DNA from: Janibacter alkaliphilus
GTDB lineage: Bacteria > Actinomycetota > Actinomycetes > Actinomycetales > Dermatophilaceae
Length of the DNA: 64,000 nucleotides
Assembly: GCF_013408565.1 (NCBI RefSeq)
Contig: NZ_JACBZX010000001.1
Coordinates: 2,976,001-3,040,000, forward strand
Reading direction: 5' to 3'
In this document: positions 47,410-55,862 of the stretch, piece after piece
How the letters are laid out: each line of letters begins with the position of its first letter
How positions within the stretch are numbered: the first letter of the stretch is position 1
Program-made: the position numbers and the translations under genes
Notes under the pieces: model-generated
What the model saw: the letters and a program-made list of their open reading frames with translations, nothing else
What the model was told of the DNA's origin: nothing
The model's database searches: none

Positions 47410-48515
47410 GCGCCCGCACCCTCGGCGCGCCGACCGAGCTGCGGCACGCCCGGATCAGCGGGATCGGCGGCTACCGGCCCGAGCGGGTCGTGCCCAACGC
47501 CGAGATCGTCGACGCCATCGACTCCTCCGATGAGTGGATCCGGGAGCGCTCGGGCATCCGCACCCGGCACCGCGCCGCGCCCGACGAGACCGTCGTCGAC
47601 ATGTCCGTGGCCGCTTCGACCGGCGCCATCGCCCAGGCCGGGATCACCCCCGAGCAGATCGACGCGGTGCTCGTCGCCACCGTCACCCACCCGTACCAGA
47701 CGCCGGCCGCCGCCCCCGAGGTCGCCGCCCGCTTCGGGATCGCCGCGCCCGCGATGGACCTCTCCGCCGCCTGCGCCGGCTACTGCCACGCGGTGTCCGT
47801 CGCCAACGACATGGTCCGGGCCGGCACCGCCGACCACGTCCTCGTCGTCGGCGTCGAGAAGCTCTCCGACTTCACCGACCCGCACGACCGCGGCTCCGCC
47901 TTCATCTTCGGCGACGGCGCCGGAGCCGCCGTGGTCTCGGTCTCCGACCGGCCCGGCATCGGCCCGACCATCTGGGGCAGCGACGGCGACCGCAAGGGGC
48001 TGATCACCCAGCGTGACAGCTGGATGGAGCTGCACGCCCCCGAGGGCACCGTCGGCGGCCGGCAGTGGCCGGCGATCGTCATGGAGGGCCCGAGCGTCTT
48101 CCGCTGGGCGGTGTGGTCGATGACCGAGCACGCCCAGGCCGCGATGGACGCCGCCGGGGTCGCCCCCGAGGAGCTGTCCGCCTTCATCCCGCACCAGGCG
48201 AACGTGCGGATCATCGACAACCTCGCCAAGACCCTGCACCTGCCGGCCGACCTGCCGATCGCCCGGGACATCGAGACCACCGCGAACACCTCGGCCGCCT
48301 CGGTCCCGCTGGCGATGGAGCGGATGCTGCGCGAAGGGGAGATCGCCCCCGGCGGCCTCGCCCTGCAGATCGGCTTCGGCGCCGGCCTCGTCTGGGCCGC
48401 CCAGGTCGTCGAGATCCCCACCCCGGCTCCCGGCACCCAGGCGGCCAGCGCGGAGGCCGCCACCAGCCCGCAGAGCACGCCCGCACCGGGCGAGCCCACG
48501 CCCGCCGGCACCTAG
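47406..48515 (+). CDS. fabH: Beta-ketoacyl-ACP synthase III
   Basis: 369 residues. Starts fatty-acid chains by condensing acyl-CoA with malonyl-ACP. Catalytic triad: Cys in DLSAACAGYCHAV (about residue 125), His in FIPHQANVRI, Asn in ETTANTSAASVPLAM. N-terminal SGIGGYRPERVVPNAEI and SSDEWIRERSGIRTRH are standard. The last ~30 residues are a Pro/Ala/Thr tail. The GTG start overlaps the fabD stop (GTGA). Actinobacterial FabH often prefers branched starters. Confidence 0.96.
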   Translation: MSARTLGAPTELRHARISGIGGYRPERVVPNAEIVDAIDSSDEWIRERSGIRTRHRAAPDETVVDMSVAASTGAIAQAGITPEQIDAVLVATVTHPYQTPAAAPEVAARFGIAAPAMDLSAACAGYCHAVSVANDMVRAGTADHVLVVGVEKLSDFTDPHDRGSAFIFGDGAGAAVVSVSDRPGIGPTIWGSDGDRKGLITQRDSWMELHAPEGTVGGRQWPAIVMEGPSVFRWAVWSMTEHAQAAMDAAGVAPEELSAFIPHQANVRIIDNLAKTLHLPADLPIARDIETTANTSAASVPLAMERMLREGEIAPGGLALQIGFGAGLVWAAQVVEIPTPAPGTQAASAEAATSPQSTPAPGEPTPAGT

Positions 48516-48583
48516 TCCCCCGACGGCCCGGCGGGTACCCCGGGCCACGACAGTCACGACACGCACCACCGAAGGAGCAGCAC

Positions 48584-48835
48584 ATGGCGCACAGCGACCA
48601 GGAGATCCTCGAGGGCCTCGCCGAGATCGTCTCGGAGGAGACCGGCATCGACACCGCCGAGGTCACCGCGGAGAAGAGCTTCACCGACGACCTCGACGTC
48701 GACTCGCTCTCGATGATGACGATCGCCGTCACCGCCGAGGAGAAGTTCGGGGCCAAGATCCCGGACGAGGAGGTCAAGAACCTCAAGACCGTCGGCGACG
48801 CCGTCGCCTACATCAAGGCCAACCAGCCCGCGTGA
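48584..48835 (+). CDS. acpP: Acyl carrier protein
   Basis: 83-residue ACP. The phosphopantetheine Ser is at residue 41 in LDVDSLSMM; EKFGAKIPDEEVKNLKTVGDAVAYI is the usual helix III-IV. A good ribosome site (GAAGGAG, 7-nt spacer) suits its high expression. Its stop overlaps the fabF GTG (GTGA). Confidence 0.97.
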   Translation: MAHSDQEILEGLAEIVSEETGIDTAEVTAEKSFTDDLDVDSLSMMTIAVTAEEKFGAKIPDEEVKNLKTVGDAVAYIKANQPA

Positions 48836-50097
48836 CCTCCTCGCCGCCCATGACCTCAGACCAGCCCACCATCGTCGTCACCGGCGTCGGCGCCACCACC
48901 CCGCTCGGCGGTACCGCCGAGGAGACCTGGAGCGCCATCCTCGCCGGCCAGTCGGGAGCCGCGACCCTCGAGGAGGACTGGGTCGCCGAGCACGAGCTGC
49001 CGGTGACCTTCGCCGCCCCGCTCAAGGTGCCCGCCCGGGACGTGCTGGCGCGGGTGGAGACCAAGCGTCTCGACCCCTTCGCCCAGTACGCGCTGGTCGC
49101 GGCGCGCGAGGCATGGGCGGCGGCGGGGGCCCCCGACGTCGAGCCCGAGCGGCTCGCCGTGAGCATCGGCAGCGGCATCGGCGGGGTGCAGACCCTGCTG
49201 ACCGCCTGGGACACCCTCAACGAGAAGGGCCCACGGCGGGTCTACCCGCTGTCCATCCCGATGCTCATGCCGAACTCCGCCTCCGGCACCGTCTCCCTCG
49301 ACCTGGGTGCACGGGCCGGGGCGCACACCCTCGTCTCGGCCTGCTCCTCCGGCGCGGAGTCCATCGGTCACGCGCTGCGCCTGATCCACGACGGCGTCGC
49401 CGACGTCGTCGTGGCCGGCGGCAGCGAGGGAGCGATCCACCCGCTGCCGATCGCCGGCTTCGCCGCGATGCAGGCGCTGTCCACCCGCAACGACGACCCG
49501 CAGGCGGCCTCGCGCCCCTACGACACCGGTCGTGACGGCTTCGTCCTCGGAGAGGGCGCGGCGATCATGGTGCTGGAGACGGAGGAGCACGCGAAGGCCC
49601 GCGGCGCGACCATCATCTGCACCCTCGCCGGTCAGGGGATCAGCGCCGACGCCCACCACATGGCCGCCCCCGAGCCCGAGGGCGCCGGGGCCAGCCGGGC
49701 GATGGTCGCCGCCGTGCAGGACGCCGGGGCCCAGCCCACCGACGTCGTGCACATCAACGCGCACGCCACCTCGACCCCGGTCGGGGACGTCGCCGAGATC
49801 GCCGCGATGCGGCGGGCCTTCGGCGCCGACGTCGACCAGATGCCGGTCAGCGCCACGAAGTCGATGACCGGTCACCTGCTCGGCGCGGCCGGGTCGCTGG
49901 AGGCCGTGCTCACCGCCTTCGCCGTCCGTGACCGGGTGGCACCGCCGTCGATCAACATCGACGAGCTGGACCCGGTGGTGGACATCGACGTCGTCCGTGA
50001 CGAGCCGCGGCGGCTGCCGGACGGGCAGATCCTCGCGCTGAACAACTCCTTCGGCTTCGGCGGGCACAACGTCGCCCTGGCCTTCGGGAGCATCTGA
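48832..50097 (+). CDS. fabF: Beta-ketoacyl-ACP synthase II
   Basis: 421 residues from the coupled GTG, or 415 from ATG 48850. Elongates acyl-ACP. Catalytic Cys in VSACSSGAESIGHAL (about residue 175), His in NAHATSTPVGD and His in KSMTGHLLGAAGSLEA; C-terminal NNSFGFGGHNVAL. Corresponds to KasA/KasB in mycobacteria; only one copy is present here. Confidence 0.96.
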   Translation: MTSSPPMTSDQPTIVVTGVGATTPLGGTAEETWSAILAGQSGAATLEEDWVAEHELPVTFAAPLKVPARDVLARVETKRLDPFAQYALVAAREAWAAAGAPDVEPERLAVSIGSGIGGVQTLLTAWDTLNEKGPRRVYPLSIPMLMPNSASGTVSLDLGARAGAHTLVSACSSGAESIGHALRLIHDGVADVVVAGGSEGAIHPLPIAGFAAMQALSTRNDDPQAASRPYDTGRDGFVLGEGAAIMVLETEEHAKARGATIICTLAGQGISADAHHMAAPEPEGAGASRAMVAAVQDAGAQPTDVVHINAHATSTPVGDVAEIAAMRRAFGADVDQMPVSATKSMTGHLLGAAGSLEAVLTAFAVRDRVAPPSINIDELDPVVDIDVVRDEPRRLPDGQILALNNSFGFGGHNVALAFGSI

Positions 50098-51542
50098 TGG
50101 CCCGCCAGCCGAGCGCCGCGTCCACCGCGGCCGGGGCCGCCGGCAAGCCGAAGAAGGACCGGGAGAACGACCCGCGGAACCCGCGCAAGCGGCTCGAGGC
50201 GTTCTTCGACGAGGGCAGCCTGGAGCTGATCAGCCCGGAGGACGACTCCGGCTTCCTCGCGGCGACCGGTCGCGTGGACGGGGTGCGGGCGGTCGCCTTC
50301 GCCTCGGACGCGACGATCATGGGCGGCGCGATGGGTGTCGCCGGGTGCCGCGTCGTCGTCGACGCCTACGAGCGGGCGCTCATCGACGGGATGCCGATCG
50401 TCGGCCTCTGGCACAGCGGCGGCGCCCGCCTGCCCGAGGGCGTCGTCTCGCTGCACGCCGTCGGCGAGATCTTCGCGATCATGACCCGGGCCTCGGGCAA
50501 GATCCCGCAGATCTCGGTGGTCATCGGGGCCGCTGCCGGTGGCGCCGCCTACGGGCCGGCGCTGACCGACATCGTCATCCTCGCCCCCGAGGGGCGGATC
50601 TTCGTCACCGGGCCCGACGTGGTCCGCTCGGTCACCGGCGAGGACGTCGACGCGCTGCGCCTCGGCGGCCCCGAGCCGCACGGTCGGCGCTCCGGCGTGG
50701 TGCACGTGCTCGCCGAGTCCATCGACGACGCCTTCGCCCGGGCTGGCACGCTGTGCCAGCTCTTCGAGGACCAGGGCTCCTTCGACGTCGACGGGGTGGT
50801 CGACCGTGACCTGGCGGCGCAGCTGCCGGAGTCGGCCAGCCGCGCCTACGACGTGCACCCGCTGGTGGAGGACCTGCTCGACGACGGCCCGGTGCAGGAG
50901 CTGCACGGGCGCTGGGCGCCGAACATCACCACGACCCTCGGTCGGCTCGGCGGGCGCACCGTCGGGGTCATCGCCAACAACCCGATGCGCCTGGGCGGCT
51001 GCCTGGACTCCGCGTCGGCGGAGAAGGCGGCCCGGTTCGTGCGGATGTGCGACGCCTTCGGGGTGCCGCTGGTCGTGCTCGTCGACGTGCCCGGCTACCT
51101 GCCCGGTGTCGGCCAGGAGTGGGACGGCGTGGTGCGCCGCGGCGCGAAGCTGCTGCACGCCTTCGCCGAGGCGGTCGTCCCCCGGGTCACCGTGGTCACC
51201 CGCAAGACCTACGGCGGGGCCTACATCGCGATGAACTCGCGCTCGCTCGGTGCGACGAAGGTCTTCGCCTGGCCGGACGCGCACGTCGCCGTCATGGGCT
51301 CGGTCGCGGCCATCCGGATCCTGCACCGGCGTCGGCTGGCCGAGGTCGACGACAGCGAGCGGGCCGCCGTCGAGCAGGAGCTCGCCGACGAGCACGACCG
51401 GCTCTCCGGTGGCCTGCAGCGGGCCGAGGAGATCGGCGTCGTCGACGAGATCGTCTCGCCGACGGTCACCCGCTCGGCAGTGGTCGGGGCGCTCGCCGCG
51501 GCCCCGCAGTCGCGCGGGCGGCACGGCAACATCCCGCTCTGA
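50097..51542 (+). CDS. accD: Acyl-CoA carboxylase carboxyltransferase subunit (AccD6-like)
   Basis: 481-residue carboxyltransferase that moves CO2 from biotin to acetyl-CoA, making malonyl-CoA for FabD. Crotonase-like N-half: SDATIMGGAMGVAGCRVVV and LWHSGGARLPEGVVSLHAVGEIF; C-half: IGVIANNP-like VGVIANNPMRLGGCLDSASAEKAARF, VDVPGYLPGVGQEW, RKTYGGAYIAMNSRSLGATKVFAWPDA. It ends the fab operon as accD6 does in mycobacteria. ATG overlaps the fabF stop (TGATG). A perfect terminator follows. Confidence 0.95.
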   Translation: MARQPSAASTAAGAAGKPKKDRENDPRNPRKRLEAFFDEGSLELISPEDDSGFLAATGRVDGVRAVAFASDATIMGGAMGVAGCRVVVDAYERALIDGMPIVGLWHSGGARLPEGVVSLHAVGEIFAIMTRASGKIPQISVVIGAAAGGAAYGPALTDIVILAPEGRIFVTGPDVVRSVTGEDVDALRLGGPEPHGRRSGVVHVLAESIDDAFARAGTLCQLFEDQGSFDVDGVVDRDLAAQLPESASRAYDVHPLVEDLLDDGPVQELHGRWAPNITTTLGRLGGRTVGVIANNPMRLGGCLDSASAEKAARFVRMCDAFGVPLVVLVDVPGYLPGVGQEWDGVVRRGAKLLHAFAEAVVPRVTVVTRKTYGGAYIAMNSRSLGATKVFAWPDAHVAVMGSVAAIRILHRRRLAEVDDSERAAVEQELADEHDRLSGGLQRAEEIGVVDEIVSPTVTRSAVVGALAAAPQSRGRHGNIPL

Positions 51543-51616
51543 CGAGCCCGCTCGGCCGCGGTCCACGACCGGAGCACGCGCGGGTGGACGCACCGAGCAC
51601 GGGGGCGCCGAGACAC

Positions 51617-51659
51617 CGAGACGCCCCGGACCACGCACTCAGTGGTCCGGGGCGTCTCG
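51617..51659 (+). terminator. 18-bp hairpin terminator of the fab operon
   Basis: Perfect stem CGAGACGCCCCGGACCAC with GTGGTCCGGGGCGTCTCG and a 7-nt loop, 75 bp after accD. No U tract. Confidence 0.85.
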
Positions 51660-51733
51660 TCGTGCGCTCGTCGCGGAGGCAGGACCGGGACAGGGGCGAT
51701 CCGGGCCGGGCTGGCCGGGTCACCGGGGACATC

Positions 51734-51816
51734 GGAACTGCTGCTGGCAGCAGTTCCGGGAGTCAGCAGCAGCTCGTAGTGGTGCTGGCTCGCCAAACTG
51801 CTGCCAGCAGCAGTTT
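51734..51816. repeat. Pair of long palindromes between fab operon and DUF3145
   Basis: GGAACTGCTGC-TG-GCAGCAGTTCC at 51734-51757 and AAACTGCTGC-CA-GCAGCAGTTT at 51795-51816, with 60 bp between equivalent points. Both have AACTGC/GCAGTT outer arms, the same as the six-palindrome array at 29239-29411 but with a TGC-rich centre. They could be transcription terminators for the convergent DUF3145 gene or protein sites. Confidence 0.7.
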
Positions 51817-51923
51817 CGGGTCCTCGCGCTGTCGTCAGCCGACCTGCTCGTGTGCCGGCTTCCTCGGCGCTCCGGGCCTCGCTCGTTCCTCGCTCGGGTC
51901 CTCGCGCTGTCGTCAGCCGACCT
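51816..51923. repeat. 30-bp direct repeat including the end of the DUF3145 gene
   Basis: TCGGGTCCTCGCGCTGTCGT followed by CAGCCGACCT occurs at 51816-51845 and at 51894-51923. The second copy holds the last codons and stop of the DUF3145 gene, so a copy of that gene end lies 78 bp downstream of it. Between copies is low-information GC-rich sequence with no gene. Confidence 0.75.
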
Positions 51924-52425
51924 TGTGCAGCCAGCGGACGGGGGCTCCCTCGCCGGCGTGGCGGAAGGGCTCGAGCTCGGTGTCCCAGTCGGCGCCGAGC
52001 AGCTCGCCGACCATGTCCTCGACGGCTTCGCCCGCGCCCTGGGCGAGGGTGAGCACCTCGCGCAGGCGGTTCTCGGTGACGACGACGTCGCCCGAGGCGG
52101 AGATCGTCGCGTGGTGGATGCCGAGGTCCGGGGTGTGGCTCCAGCGCGAGCCGTCGAGACCGGCGCTGGGCTCCTCGGTCACCTCGTAGCGCACGCCGTC
52201 CCAGCCGCGCAGGGCGGAGGCGAGACGGGCGCCGGTGCCGGGCTCCCCCGTCCAGGAGAACTCGGCACGCTTGAGCGACCGGCCGAGCGGCTGCTCGGTC
52301 CAGTCGAGTGAGACACCCTGGTCGAGGACGCTCTCCAGCGCCCACGTGATGTGGGGGCAGAGCGCCGTCGGGGTGCTGTGGATGAACACCACCCCGCGGG
52401 TCGTGGTGCGCGTCTGGGCCGACAT
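51913..52425 (-). CDS. DUF3145 family protein
   Basis: 170 residues: GVVFIHSTPTALCPHITWALE at the start, WTEQPLGRSLKRAEFSWTG, LRGWDGVRYEVTEEPS, and EPFRHAGEGAPVRWLHKVG at the end. Actinobacteria-only family, usually next to fabF/accD genes (for example SCO2391), so a link to lipid synthesis is likely but unproven. ATG 52425 has GAGGAGG 6 nt upstream. Confidence 0.88.
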   Translation of the reverse strand: MSAQTRTTTRGVVFIHSTPTALCPHITWALESVLDQGVSLDWTEQPLGRSLKRAEFSWTGEPGTGARLASALRGWDGVRYEVTEEPSAGLDGSRWSHTPDLGIHHATISASGDVVVTENRLREVLTLAQGAGEAVEDMVGELLGADWDTELEPFRHAGEGAPVRWLHKVG

Positions 52426-52689
52426 CCTGATCCTCCTCGAGTGCGATGGACGTCTTCCCCAACGCCATCTCCTCGCGGACCCGGGCCGGCGGTGCGCTGT
52501 GAACGACCGCGGTCTGGTGCTTCGTCGCTGTGGTCACTCGGGTGCGCAGGCGCACCACGAGGTCATGTGCGACTCATTCTGCCCCATCAGCCACAGCAGC
52601 ACCAGCCCTCGCCGGGTCGGCGAGACAGTTGCGCCGCACACTGTGCCCGCGACCCGGTGCCGCGCACGAGGCGACGCGCCGACGGGCGG

Positions 52690-52695
52690 CATACT
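52690..52695 (+). promoter_or_regulatory. -10 box of the Pr6Pr gene (leaderless type)
   Basis: CATACT, 7 nt before GTG 52703; no ribosome site. Confidence 0.45.
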
Positions 52696-52702
52696 CCCCT
52701 GG

Positions 52703-53392
52703 GTGAGCACCGACGACCCCCGGCCCGCAGGCTGGGCGCGCACCGCCTTCGCCGTCGACGCCGTGGTGGCCTGGACCGGGGTGGTGCTGGTGCTCGTCGT
52801 CTCGGGGCTGGGGTGGTTCGCCGAGGGGCCCAGCGAGCCCGGCCTCTACGGGAGCACGACGAAGGGGGCGGCCGGTCGGGTGGTCGACAGCCTCAGCTAC
52901 TTCACCATCTGGTCCAACATCGTCGTGGCGCTCTCGGTGACCCTGCTGGCGCTCGCCCCGGCCCGTGACTCGGTGCTGCGACGGGTGCTGCGCCTGGACG
53001 GGCTGCTCATGATCACCGTCACCGCGGTCGTCTACCAGCTGCTGCTGGCGCCGAGCATGGACATCGTCGGCTGGTCACGGCTGACCGACCCGATCGTGCA
53101 CGTGATCACCCCGGTACTCACCCTGCTCGTCTGGCTGGCCGTCGGGCCGCGGGGCTGGATCACGTGGCGGCTGCTGCCGCTGGCGCTGCTGATCCCCCTC
53201 GCCTGGATCGTCTGGATGCTCGGCAGGGGTGCGGTGATCGACGCCTATCCCTACGGCTTCACCAACGTCACCGAGCTCGGGTACGGGTCGGTGCTCGTCA
53301 CGCTCGCGCTGGTGCTGGTCTTCGCCCTCGTGGTGACGGTGCTGCTGTGGGGGCTGGACCTGGCGCTGCGGCGGCGCGGCCGGGCTCAGTAG
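52703..53392 (+). CDS. Pr6Pr-type six-helix membrane protein
   Basis: 229 residues with six hydrophobic helices. The loop SYFTIWSNIVVALSVTLLAL, followed by VYQLLLAPSMDIVGWSRLTDPIVHVITPVLTLLVWL and the C-terminal ending IDAYPYGFTNVTELGYGSVLVTLALV, is typical of the Pr6Pr family; function unknown. Converges with the next gene, with a 7-bp overlap. Confidence 0.82.
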   Translation: MSTDDPRPAGWARTAFAVDAVVAWTGVVLVLVVSGLGWFAEGPSEPGLYGSTTKGAAGRVVDSLSYFTIWSNIVVALSVTLLALAPARDSVLRRVLRLDGLLMITVTAVVYQLLLAPSMDIVGWSRLTDPIVHVITPVLTLLVWLAVGPRGWITWRLLPLALLIPLAWIVWMLGRGAVIDAYPYGFTNVTELGYGSVLVTLALVLVFALVVTVLLWGLDLALRRRGRAQ

Positions 53393-53652
53393 TACGGGAC
53401 GGACTGGATCGCCCAGCCCACGCAGCACAGCAGCGCGACGAGACCCACCACCCCGACGGCGATCCACAGGTAGGTCGGCGAGCTGCCGCCGTAGTAGCCG
53501 GACGGTCCGGGGACCTCGTGCCCCTGGGAGTCCACCCACAGCGCCCAGCCGCGCGGCGGCTCCGGGAGCTCCGGTCCGGGTTGCCAGCCTCGGGGCGGAC
53601 GCCACCCGGGCGGTGGCTCCGGCCAGTTCGGTGGCGGGTTGAAGTCGGGCAC
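53386..53652 (-). CDS. Small Pro/Trp-rich protein with one C-terminal membrane helix
   Basis: 88 residues. N-terminal half is FNPPPNWPEPPPGWRPPRGW followed by QPGPELPEPPRGWALW: repeats of P-x(1,2)-GW, a pattern found in many actinobacterial cell-envelope proteins. The C-terminal half is a single transmembrane helix (TYLWIAVGVVGLVALLCCVGWAI). Tail-anchored with a cytosolic Pro/Trp domain is likely. GTG 53652 is preceded by GGGGGAG. Function unknown. Confidence 0.7.
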   Translation of the reverse strand: MPDFNPPPNWPEPPPGWRPPRGWQPGPELPEPPRGWALWVDSQGHEVPGPSGYYGGSSPTYLWIAVGVVGLVALLCCVGWAIQSVPYY

Positions 53653-53827
53653 CCTCGGCTCCCCCTGTCGCGCGGCGTCGTCGTGCCGGTGCCGCCCCCG
53701 CGGACGGCACCGACCCTCGACCGTAGGCGGCTTCCCGGTGCGACGCACCGTGAGCGCACGAACGTTCAGCACGTGAGATCCGTTGCCGCGCAGATCAGGT
53801 CGCGCGGAGAGGACGTCACGCTGGTCG

Positions 53828-53901
53828 TGGGGCGGCTGGGGCTTGAACCCAGGACCGACGGATTATGAGTCCGCTGCTCTGACCGACTGAGCTACCGCCC
53901 C
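53828..53901 (-). tRNA. tRNA-Met (anticodon CAT, elongator type)
   Basis: 74 nt, CCA not encoded. Acceptor GGGGCGG with CCGCCCC, D arm GCTC-AGTCGGTCA-GAGC, anticodon stem GCGGA/TCCGT with loop CTCATAA, T arm CTGGG-TTCAAGC-CCCAG. G1-C72 pairing and the T-loop exclude initiator tRNA. A tRNA-Ile2 (lysidine) reading is possible since both have CAT, but the loop and stem resemble actinobacterial elongator Met. Confidence 0.93.
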
Positions 53902-53984
53902 TCGACCGGCGAGGGTACCTGTGCCGCCAGGCACCAGCGAGGGGCGATCGCCCGGTAGGCGACCGCCCCTCACCCCGGCGCTGC

Positions 53985-54202
53985 TCAGAACCGACGCAGG
54001 TAGGGGATCACCCAGCCGCCACCCGCGTGGGCCGTCGCGGACGAGGTCGTCGTGTAGCGCTGGGTGGTGGTGCGGTCCCAGCGACCCCAGCGCCAGACCG
54101 CGCCACGGTCGAGCACCTCGTAGCTCTCTCCCCCGTCGTCGCTGAGGGCCTGGTGCGCGACGAGCTTCACCGTGCCGGCCGGGGTGACCGTGCGCACGTA
54201 CC
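53985..54202 (-). pseudogene. C-terminal part of a host secreted-protein gene split by the mobile element
   Basis: From the attL core the minus strand encodes YVRTVTPAGTVKLVAHQAL and ends with GGGWVIPYLRRF and a stop at 53985. It has no start of its own except codons inside the element. Joining it to the N-terminal part at 62779-63250 through the 6-bp core restores one open frame of 228 codons (472 + 212 bp = 684 bp) without a shift. No RBS or promoter is seen for this fragment, so it is likely not expressed. Confidence 0.85.
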
Positions 54203-54221
54203 GCATATCGTGGTTGCAACG
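54197..54221 (+). other. attL: left attachment site of the mercury element
   Basis: The core CGTACC (54197-54202) is shared with attR. An arm CGCATATCGTGGTTGCAACG (54202-54221) matches, in inverted orientation, the arm at 62754-62773 at 17 of 20 positions. These are the P arms expected for a serine recombinase attP. TGGTTGCA inside it recurs at 54238-54245 across the recombinase start codon. Confidence 0.8.
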
Positions 54222-54244
54222 CCCGTTCACGTAAGCTTGGTTGC

Positions 54245-55681
54245 ATGGTCGAACTGGTAGCGCTGAGGAAGACGAACGAGGTGGCGGCGTACGTCCGCGC
54301 CTCGATGGATCGCAAGGGTGATCGGTGGACCGTCGAGACCCAGTTGCGCAAGATCAGGGCGCTCGCTGAGGCCAAGGACTGGGAGGTCGTCGAGGTCTAC
54401 GACGATAACGCCGTGTCGGCGACCAAGAAGCGCCGCGCTGGCACACGGTGGGCCGAGATGCTGGACGATGCCCGCGCGGGCCGGTTCTCGATGGTGGTCG
54501 CCGTGGACATGGACCGGCTCCTGCGCAGCACGAAAGACCTCAACACGCTGATCGACCTCGGTCTGCGCGTCGTCACCGTGGACGGCGAGATCGACCTCTC
54601 GACGGCGGACGGCGAGTTCCGCGCGACGATGCTCGCGGCTCTCGCCCGCTTCGAGGCCCGACGCAAGGCTGAGCGTCAGATCAGGTCGAACGAGCGCCGT
54701 CGTGCCGAGGGCATACCCACGTCCGCCTGGAAGGCGTTCGGCTGGACGCGTGAGGGCGAGCTGATCGAGGAGGAGGCAGAGGCCGTCCGGCGAGCCTTCG
54801 ATGCGTTCCTCGGCGAGCCATCGCTGTCGATCCGGCGCATCCGCGAGGACCTGAACAGCGCTGGTCACCTCACCGCCCGCGGCTCGGAATTCTCCGTCGA
54901 TGCCGTGCGCTACCTGCTCGCGAACCCGCTTTACTGTGGCTACATCAAGCACTACGCATCCGGCGAGCTGTACCCGGTGCAGGGCGAGGCGTTCCCGCCC
55001 ATCGTCAGCGAGCAGACGTGGCGGACCGCGGTGGCGAAGCTGGAGGACAACGTGCGGAGGTCGGCCAGGCAGGGCAACCAGCCGAAATACCTCCTGTCGA
55101 CGATCGGGCTGTGCGGGAAGTGCGGTGCGACGCTCGTCTCGGGGACGAACAGCCGCAAGCAGCCGACGTATCGCTGCGGCGAGCAGTTCCACCTCACCCG
55201 CCAACGCGAGCCCGTCGATGCGATGGTCACCGAGGCAGTGCTCACCCGCCTGTCGTCGGTGGACGTGCACGACCTCGTGATGCCGCAGGAGGACGACGGG
55301 CCGGACCGCGAGGAGCTGCTGACCGAGCGGAACGCCCTGGTCGAGCGCGTCAAGGAGCTGAGCCCGCTGCTGCGCGACATCCATCAGCCGGTCCTGGAGA
55401 TCACCGCGGCGATCAACGACGTGAAGGTCCGCATCGACGAGATCGACGCGGAGCTGCTCGACCGCTCGGTATCCGTGGCGGCGAAGCTGCTGGCAGACGT
55501 GGAGGAGGCGGTCGGCACCGCGGAGCGTCGCGAGGTTGTCGAGTCGAAGTGGAAGGCGTTGGACATAGACCGCCGCCGGATGCTCGTGGACGAGCTGGTG
55601 ACTGTGACCATCGAGCCCATCGCGCCCGGTCACGTGAAGTTCGACCCCGACCTCATTCGCATAGAGCCGCGTCGCGACTGA
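54245..55681 (+). CDS. Large serine recombinase (integrase)
   Basis: 478 residues. The resolvase domain (about 10-150) has the catalytic Ser in YVRASMDRKG, with VYDDNAVSATKKRRAGTRWAEML, VVAVDMDRLLRSTKDLNTLID, TADGEFRATMLAALARFEARRKAERQIR. The recombinase domain follows (FGWTREGELIEEEAEAVRRAF, LNSAGHLTARGSEFSVDAVRYLLANPLYCGY), then a zinc ribbon (CGKCGATL, YRCGEQFHL) and a coiled coil. It lies right beside attL, reading inward, the usual place for such an integrase. No excisionase/RDF gene is evident. TGGTTGCA overlaps its ATG and may bind the enzyme. Confidence 0.95.
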   Translation: MVELVALRKTNEVAAYVRASMDRKGDRWTVETQLRKIRALAEAKDWEVVEVYDDNAVSATKKRRAGTRWAEMLDDARAGRFSMVVAVDMDRLLRSTKDLNTLIDLGLRVVTVDGEIDLSTADGEFRATMLAALARFEARRKAERQIRSNERRRAEGIPTSAWKAFGWTREGELIEEEAEAVRRAFDAFLGEPSLSIRRIREDLNSAGHLTARGSEFSVDAVRYLLANPLYCGYIKHYASGELYPVQGEAFPPIVSEQTWRTAVAKLEDNVRRSARQGNQPKYLLSTIGLCGKCGATLVSGTNSRKQPTYRCGEQFHLTRQREPVDAMVTEAVLTRLSSVDVHDLVMPQEDDGPDREELLTERNALVERVKELSPLLRDIHQPVLEITAAINDVKVRIDEIDAELLDRSVSVAAKLLADVEEAVGTAERREVVESKWKALDIDRRRMLVDELVTVTIEPIAPGHVKFDPDLIRIEPRRD

Positions 55682-55685
55682 CTCA

Positions 55686-55721
55686 TGAGTCAACTCGTCA
55701 TTGCAATGGTGAGTCGACTCG
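55686..55721 (+). promoter_or_regulatory. Two operator-like half palindromes downstream of the recombinase
   Basis: TGAGTCAACTCG (55686-55697) and TGAGTCGACTCG (55710-55721), 24 bp apart; the second is a perfect GAGTCGACTC palindrome. They lie in the only gap before the small-ORF/rep operon and suit a dimeric repressor such as the HTH protein encoded at 56075. A third TGGTTGCA is at 55730. Confidence 0.5.
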
Positions 55722-55862
55722 TGGGAGAGTGGTTGCAGACAAGAAGATCCCACCGGGGCCGCGACTTAGAAGCGCGGGGTTCTGCTCCCGGATGAGTAGC
55801 CGGTCAAACAGCCCAACTACCGTGGCGGGGAACCGGAAGATACTCATATCTGAGGACTTCCG

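Noticed and set aside
53828..53901. tRNA-Met as the attachment site of the mercury element
   Set aside because: The tRNA is complete and about 300 bp outside the left core; no tRNA 3'-end duplicate exists at the right end, and a split protein gene is found instead.
54245..55681. Transposase of an IS607-like element
   Set aside because: At 478 residues with recombinase, zinc-ribbon and coiled-coil regions it is a large serine integrase; the attachment sites have a shared core and inverted arms, not IS607-type ends.
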